In this document: piece by piece, positions 6,219 through 9,241 of the stretch
How positions within the stretch are numbered: position 1 is the stretch's first letter
Layout: every line of letters starts with the position of its first letter
Source: Candidatus Fischerbacteria bacterium RBG_13_37_8
GTDB taxonomy: Bacteria > Acidobacteriota > HRBIN11 > MFGW01
DNA length: 9,241 nt
Direction: 5' to 3'
NCBI GenBank assembly: GCA_001780385.1
Contig: MFGW01000050.1
Span: 6,246 to 15,486, forward strand
The notes under the pieces: generated by a model
What the model was told of the DNA's origin: nothing
Database searches by the model: none
The model's input: the letters and a program-made list of their open reading frames with translations, nothing else
Made by a program: the position numbers and the translations under genes

Positions 6219-7541
6219 ATGTTCCTCTATTATCGCTTTGAGCTCTTCATATTCCTGCCAGTTCAAGTATCCAAAATAATGCGAAAAAATACTGTTATTC
6301 TGCAAAAGCGGTTCCTTTAACAACTGCCCCCGAACACGTCCGGGTAACCTCCCAAAATCACGTGTCCCCGGTATCGGACTGTATAACGAAAGCTTCGCAT
6401 TTCCCCCATTATCATGAACAAATTTTATGCTTTCACCTATCTCTTCGTTTGTTTGTCCCGGGATCCCTCCTAATAAATATACTCCTATCTCTCCTTCCTT
6501 ATATCCTGCCTTAAATAACGATTTCATCGCTGATTCAAATTCCTTCTGCGTTACCTTCTTCCCGTATAATTCATGCTTGTGATCACTCGCTGTCTCAAGA
6601 CTTATCCGTATCGTTTCAAATTTTGCCTCAAACATAGCCTCCGCCACCTCATCATTAATATATCGCGCATTTAATCCATTCGGACTATGAAAACTAAATT
6701 TCACCTTCTTTTCCTTCACTTCATGTAATATGCGCAATAAATGATTGCCTGCGTTTACTAATAACGCATCATCATAAAATACAATATTATTGAAATGCAA
6801 AGCATCATAAAAATAAAATAGTTCTTCTACTACATTCCGGTAATCTCTTTGCAAAAAACCTGAATAAAAATAGGAAGACGCACAATAACTGCACCGGTAT
6901 GGACATCCACGCGAAGTAAGAATTGGTAAATATGATAAATTCTTGATGAGTTTCCATGCAGGATAATAAGCATTGCTTAATTCACTCTTAAAACATGTCC
7001 CAGGATATATTTGTTCCAATAACAGCACTATTTGACCTTCCACTAATCCTTCAACCAGTAAATCAGGATTCACTGTTTCTTTCGCATGCTCTGGCATTAA
7101 GGTAGCATACACTCCTCCTAATACAATAGGACACCCAGGTTTATATTTCCTGCATAGTTCAACTACTCTCATTACCCCCGGATACCAGTACGTCATCATT
7201 GACGTGATAAATACTACATCTATTTTGCCCACTTGTTCTAACTCACTTATAATAACATCCTCAGGTAAGCCATAGCGACAATATTTTCTTGGAATACTCT
7301 TTAAAATAACCGGTTTCTCTACCTCCTCGCGATAGAATTTACCCCTGCCATCATCCATCCTCTTCAACTTTCCCTCGCTACTCTCATGTGTGGGATCCAA
7401 ACAATTGAGATACTTTACCTGAAATCCCATCTCCTCAAGCAGGGTCGCTAAATACAATAATCCCATCGGCTGTATCCATAAATCATAAGCAGCAATATCA
7501 TAAATCCATGGTTGAATTAACAATGCACGCCTTTCTGACAA
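6204..7541 (-). CDS. B12-binding-type radical SAM protein (COG1032-like), function unknown
   Basis: A 445-residue protein in two halves. Residues 1 to about 185 look like a Rossmann-type cobalamin-binding domain (QPMGLLYLATLLEEMGF 24-40; PIVLGGVYATLMPEHA 138-153). There is no DxHxxG motif, which is usual for B12-radical SAM proteins that bind the cofactor base-off. The radical SAM barrel follows: ILTSRGCPYRCSYC (207-220) with cluster cysteines C213, C217 and C220, a conserved-looking ETASD (316-320), and GGIPGQT (358-364) in the later barrel. Relatives include methyltransferases and ring-forming enzymes, but I cannot assign a substrate, and no biosynthetic partner gene is adjacent. The start is TTG at 7539-7541: a perfect AGGAGG (minus strand of 7548-7553) lies six bases ahead. 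The gene diverges from amrS and ends inside the terminator of the converging peptidase gene, giving the C-terminus HKKKG. Confidence 0.85.
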   Translation of the reverse strand: MSERRALLIQPWIYDIAAYDLWIQPMGLLYLATLLEEMGFQVKYLNCLDPTHESSEGKLKRMDDGRGKFYREEVEKPVILKSIPRKYCRYGLPEDVIISELEQVGKIDVVFITSMMTYWYPGVMRVVELCRKYKPGCPIVLGGVYATLMPEHAKETVNPDLLVEGLVEGQIVLLLEQIYPGTCFKSELSNAYYPAWKLIKNLSYLPILTSRGCPYRCSYCASSYFYSGFLQRDYRNVVEELFYFYDALHFNNIVFYDDALLVNAGNHLLRILHEVKEKKVKFSFHSPNGLNARYINDEVAEAMFEAKFETIRISLETASDHKHELYGKKVTQKEFESAMKSLFKAGYKEGEIGVYLLGGIPGQTNEEIGESIKFVHDNGGNAKLSLYSPIPGTRDFGRLPGRVRGQLLKEPLLQNNSIFSHYFGYLNWQEYEELKAIIEEHKKKG

Positions 7542-7547
7542 TACTAA

Positions 7548-7553
7548 CCTCCT
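7548..7553 (-). promoter_or_regulatory. Ribosome binding site fixing a TTG start
   Basis: AGGAGG on the minus strand is six bases before TTG at 7541. This decides for the rare TTG start over internal ATGs. The heptamer array begins six bases further upstream (7560), so array and ribosome binding site are almost adjacent in the mRNA. Confidence 0.85.
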
Positions 7554-7559
7554 ATTTTA

Positions 7560-7592
7560 GGGACTGGGGACTGGGGACTGGGGACTGGGGAA
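7560..7592 (+). repeat. Heptamer tandem array, left copy (GGGGACT on plus strand, about 4 units)
   Basis: The stretch reads GGGACT, then three GGGGACT units, then GGGGAA: four G4 tracts separated by ACT, a canonical G-quadruplex pattern on the plus strand. It is the exact reverse complement of 7754-7786, so the two arrays form a perfect 33-bp inverted repeat with 161 bases between. It lies in the predicted leader of the minus-strand radical SAM gene, where the RNA would be C-rich. The heptamer equals the STRR1 repeat that I recall from filamentous cyanobacteria. Confidence 0.95.
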
Positions 7593-7720
7593 CCGCTTCG
7601 TGCTTTGAACTTTGAATCTTGTACGTTTAATAAGAAATTGAGATAAAAGACAGTGAAAAACCTATGTGCCCACCCTGTTTTTTTTATTATGTATTTCATT
7701 TTCACAAACGTTGTTCATTC
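7593..7720. other. Spacer between the inverted heptamer arrays (leader of the minus-strand radical SAM gene)
   Basis: This stretch has no convincing gene. It includes a second tandem heptamer, CTTTGAA twice at 7603-7616. It would be transcribed as most of the roughly 170-base leader of the minus-strand radical SAM gene if the promoter at 7721-7749 is right. A short frame starting at 7664 runs through the array and ends inside amrS; it looks spurious. Confidence 0.5.
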
Positions 7721-7749
7721 ATTGTAACTTTTTCATCTCGTCTTGTAAA
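7721..7749 (-). promoter_or_regulatory. Sigma70-like promoter of the B12 radical SAM gene
   Basis: On the minus strand TTTACA (7744-7749, five of six) is followed by exactly 17 bp and TACAAT (7721-7726, five of six). Transcription would begin near 7714, giving a leader of about 172 bases that contains the left heptamer array as CCCCAGT units. The -35 box ends four bases from the right heptamer array. Confidence 0.6.
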
Positions 7750-7753
7750 GCAA

Positions 7754-7795
7754 TTCCCCAGTCCCCAGTCCCCAGTCCCCAGTCCCCAGTCCCCA
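7754..7795 (+). repeat. Heptamer tandem array, right copy (CCCCAGT on plus strand, 5 units plus CCCCA)
   Basis: Five uninterrupted CCCCAGT units (7756-7790) are followed by CCCCA (7791-7795). Bases 7754-7786 are the exact reverse complement of 7560-7592. Six C4 tracts give G-quadruplex potential on the minus strand. The array lies between the -35 box of the minus-strand promoter (ends 7749) and that of the amrS promoter (starts 7797), so its unit number directly sets the distance between the two promoters. Confidence 0.95.
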
Positions 7796-7796
7796 T

Positions 7797-7825
7797 TTGA
7801 CAACCAACCTCTATTCATTTATATT
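7797..7825 (+). promoter_or_regulatory. Sigma70-like promoter of amrS
   Basis: TTGACA (7797-7802, perfect) is followed by 17 bp and TATATT (7820-7825, five of six). Transcription would begin near 7832, leaving a leader of only about 16 bases with AAGGA at 7834-7838 as the probable ribosome binding site. The -35 box begins one base after the right heptamer array ends. Confidence 0.65.
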
Positions 7826-7847
7826 GCAATGATAAGGATGGTTAGTT

Positions 7848-8861
7848 ATGAAAGAAGCACAATGGTGGTCAACTGCTAATGGTAAAATTCAATGTTATCT
7901 TTGTCCTCGTTATTGTAAAATTGGTAAAGGCCAAAATGGTTTTTGCTTTATCCGGAAAAATATAGATGGAACCCTCCAATCTCTTGCATATGGTTCCCCT
8001 TGCTCTGTAAATATAGACCCGATCGAAAAAAAACCTCTCTTTCATTTTTATCCTGGTACCAATATCCTTTCACTGGGAACCCTCGGTTGTAATCTTGGTT
8101 GTCTGTTCTGTCAAAATTGGAGTATCACAAAAATAAAGAAAGCAAAAGAACCAGGTAAACCCTCCAGGGAATTACTGCCTGATGATGTGGTAAAAGCCGC
8201 CCTGAATAACAATTGTCCCGGTATTGCCTATACTTATAATGAACCTACTATTTGGGCTGAATATGCAGTTGATATTGCTAAAATTGCTCATTCGCATTCT
8301 ATTAAAAGTGTCATGGTAACCAATGGATATATCACAAAAGAAGCTTTTCATGATGTATATGATAATATTGATGGCGCTAATGTTGATTTGAAATCCTTCA
8401 ACGAACATTTCTACAGAAAATATGCTGCAGCTCATATTGATCCGGTACTGCAAGCTCTTCTTGCACTGAAAAAAGAAACGAATGTATGGTTTGAGATTAC
8501 AACACTTTTAATACCAGGATTGAACGATAATGATGAGGAAACAAAAAAACTATGCGCATGGATTCTCAATGAACTTGGTCCTGATATACCCCTTCATTTT
8601 ACCGCTTTTCATCCTGATTATAAAATGCATGATCGTGGTCCTACACCCGCAGAAACTCTTGAACATGCTCGTTATATCGCCATGCAATGCGGTATTCATT
8701 TTGTTTACGTGGGCAATGTTTCCAGTAATTCAGCTAATACTTACTGCCCGCAATGTAATAAACTTCTCATTCAAAGAGGCTGGCATTCTATTGTACGTAA
8801 CGAACTCATAGATGGTAAATGTTCTTGCGGTGAAGCAATACCTGGAAGATGGATGAAGTAA
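7848..8861 (+). CDS. amrS: AmmeMemoRadiSam system radical SAM enzyme AmrS
   Basis: A 337-residue cytosolic iron-sulfur enzyme matching the AmrS family, often labelled a pyruvate formate-lyase-activating-like protein. It has an N-terminal cysteine cluster (C16, C19, C23, C33), the radical SAM motif CNLGCLFC (C81, C85, C88) followed by QNW, the family pattern AYTYNEPTIW (127-136), VMVTNGYI (155-162), NVDLKSF (178-184), LLIPGLND (220-227) and HFTAFHPDYKM (250-260), and a rubredoxin-like C-terminal cysteine set (C300, C303, C325, C327). AmrS usually accompanies the AMMECR1-like AmrA and Memo-like AmrB proteins; I know of no firmly assigned reaction for it, and neither partner is in this window. 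Start: ATG at 7848 with AAGGA nine bases ahead; no earlier start fits. It diverges from another radical SAM gene, and a small membrane ORF overlaps its 3' end. Confidence 0.9.
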   Translation: MKEAQWWSTANGKIQCYLCPRYCKIGKGQNGFCFIRKNIDGTLQSLAYGSPCSVNIDPIEKKPLFHFYPGTNILSLGTLGCNLGCLFCQNWSITKIKKAKEPGKPSRELLPDDVVKAALNNNCPGIAYTYNEPTIWAEYAVDIAKIAHSHSIKSVMVTNGYITKEAFHDVYDNIDGANVDLKSFNEHFYRKYAAAHIDPVLQALLALKKETNVWFEITTLLIPGLNDNDEETKKLCAWILNELGPDIPLHFTAFHPDYKMHDRGPTPAETLEHARYIAMQCGIHFVYVGNVSSNSANTYCPQCNKLLIQRGWHSIVRNELIDGKCSCGEAIPGRWMK

Positions 8862-8959
8862 TAGGTATAGTGATTATTCTTTTGACACAACTATTGTTTG
8901 TATGCTTAATATTAAAAGATAATCAAACGCGGGGCAAGCAAGTATTATCGACATCTTAG
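8849..8959 (+). CDS. Possible 36-residue single-pass membrane peptide overlapping the end of amrS
   Basis: An ATG at 8849, 13 bases before the end of amrS and in another frame, opens a 36-codon ORF ending TAG at 8957-8959. The peptide starts MDEV, has an uninterrupted hydrophobic stretch of about 19 residues (positions 4-22, IGIVIILLTQLLFVCLIL), then a polar basic tail (KDNQTRGKQ). That is a classic small inner-membrane protein layout, with overlap suggesting translational coupling to amrS. Against it: the GGAAG immediately before the ATG is too close to serve as a normal ribosome binding site, the putative menG promoter lies within the ORF, and AT-rich DNA easily encodes hydrophobic runs. 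I recognise no family. Confidence 0.3.
   Translation: MDEVIGIVIILLTQLLFVCLILKDNQTRGKQVLSTS
8882..8910 (+). promoter_or_regulatory. Possible promoter of menG
   Basis: A perfect TTGACA (8882-8887) is followed by 17 bp and CTTAAT (8905-8910, four of six), preceded by TG. Transcription would begin near 8917, giving a leader of about 90 bases. The weaker -10 box makes this less sure than the other promoters here; menG could also be read through from amrS, since no intrinsic terminator lies between. Confidence 0.4.
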
Positions 8960-8976
8960 CTATCATGAACCTGCAG

Positions 8977-8998
8977 TTTTCAACATGACTGTTGAAAA
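8977..8998 (+). promoter_or_regulatory. Hairpin directly before menG
   Basis: TTTTCAAC (8977-8984) and GTTGAAAA (8991-8998) pair perfectly around a six-base loop. The stem ends nine bases before the menG ATG. It is followed by A's rather than T's on the plus strand, so it is not an intrinsic terminator for amrS. It would sit over the place where a Shine-Dalgarno sequence normally lies. Confidence 0.5.
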
Positions 8999-9007
8999 AA
9001 AATCATT

Positions 9008-9241
9008 ATGAATAATAAACAGCATGATATTATTGAAATGTTTGACCGTATTGCACACCGGTATGATTTTTTGAATCATCTCCTAAGCTTCGGTATCGAT
9101 TACTTCTGGAGAAATACTACGGTTAAAGAACTTAATTTTGTGGGAACAGTTCTGCTGGATCTATGCGGTGGTACAGGAGATATGGCATTGGCATTTAAGA
9201 ATAATGGCATAAAAATTATATGCGATTTGAGCACACCCCTC
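9008..9241 (+). CDS. menG: Demethylmenaquinone methyltransferase (UbiE/MenG), N-terminal part, cut by the window edge
   Basis: Seventy-eight codons of an open frame run to the window end. The protein would C-methylate demethylmenaquinone with S-adenosylmethionine, the last step of menaquinone synthesis. Family signatures: MFDRIAHRYDFLNHLLSFGIDYFWR (residues 11-35) is diagnostic for UbiE/MenG, and LLDLCGGTGDMALAF (49-63) is SAM motif I, followed by the acidic position D72 in IICDLS. Start: ATG at 9008; the frame is closed by TGA at 8993-8995, so the start is well bounded. There is no clear Shine-Dalgarno, only an A-run after a hairpin. The remaining two thirds lie beyond the window, so integrity cannot be judged. 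With menC it indicates a classical menaquinone pathway. Confidence 0.92.
   Translation, partial: MNNKQHDIIEMFDRIAHRYDFLNHLLSFGIDYFWRNTTVKELNFVGTVLLDLCGGTGDMALAFKNNGIKIICDLSTPL

Noticed and set aside
7560..7795. Insertion sequence bounded by 33-bp inverted repeats
   Set aside because: No transposase frame in the 161-base interior, the repeats are simple heptamer arrays, and I see no target-site duplication outside them. A non-autonomous element is not excluded.
7664..7879. Plus-strand 71-residue frame rich in PSPQSPVPSPQS
   Set aside because: The repeated peptide is only the translation of the CCCCAGT array; the frame overlaps the amrS promoter and start and has no ribosome binding site.
8977..8998. 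Intrinsic terminator of amrS
   Set aside because: The stem is AT-rich and followed by an A-run, not a T-run, on the plus strand.

Overview
The window (about 9.2 kb, AT-rich outside one gene) looks like chromosomal DNA of an anaerobic, menaquinone-making bacterium with a cell envelope and secreted proteins. This rests on MenC- and MenG-type genes, a PgeF-type gene, two radical SAM genes (one with a probable B12-binding half), a large disulfide-rich exported protease, AGGAGG-type ribosome binding sites and sigma70-like promoters. The lineage cannot be named from the sequence; a poorly cultivated Gram-negative-like phylum is my guess. There are no tRNA or rRNA genes, CRISPR arrays, transposases or phage genes.

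Layout: (1) 18-830 (+) pgeF/YfiH-type multicopper-oxidase-fold enzyme, open to the left edge. (2) 827-938, a convergent spacer holding two copies of a 30-bp palindromic repeat around a further hairpin. (3) 950-2053 (-) menC-type enolase-superfamily gene (NSAR/OSBS group) with its own promoter. (4) 2054-2522, a 469-bp divergent regulatory region with one good promoter for each flanking gene, a direct repeat and an inverted repeat. (5) 2523-6158 (+) a 1211-residue secreted zinc metallopeptidase, closed by a textbook terminator. (6) 6204-7541 (-) a B12-binding-type radical SAM protein whose last codons and stop lie inside that terminator. (7) 7542-7847, a 306-bp divergent region containing two oppositely oriented arrays of the heptamer CCCCAGT. 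(8) 7848-8861 (+) amrS, the radical SAM enzyme of the AmmeMemoRadiSam group. (9) 8849-8959 (+) a possible 36-residue membrane peptide overlapping amrS. (10) 9008-9241 (+) the start of menG/ubiE, cut by the right edge.

Functional links: menC and menG both belong to classical menaquinone synthesis but are far apart and not one operon. The remaining genes look like singletons, each with its own promoter. The most unusual non-coding structure is at 7560-7802. The two heptamer arrays form a perfect 33-bp inverted repeat and are G-quadruplex-capable. The right-hand array fills the gap between the -35 boxes of two divergent promoters for the two radical SAM genes, and the left-hand array sits just upstream of one gene's ribosome binding site. 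No clearly new multi-gene system is visible. The best leads are this array-promoter arrangement, the protease with a cysteine-free propeptide and 38 cysteines after it, and the small membrane ORF behind amrS.
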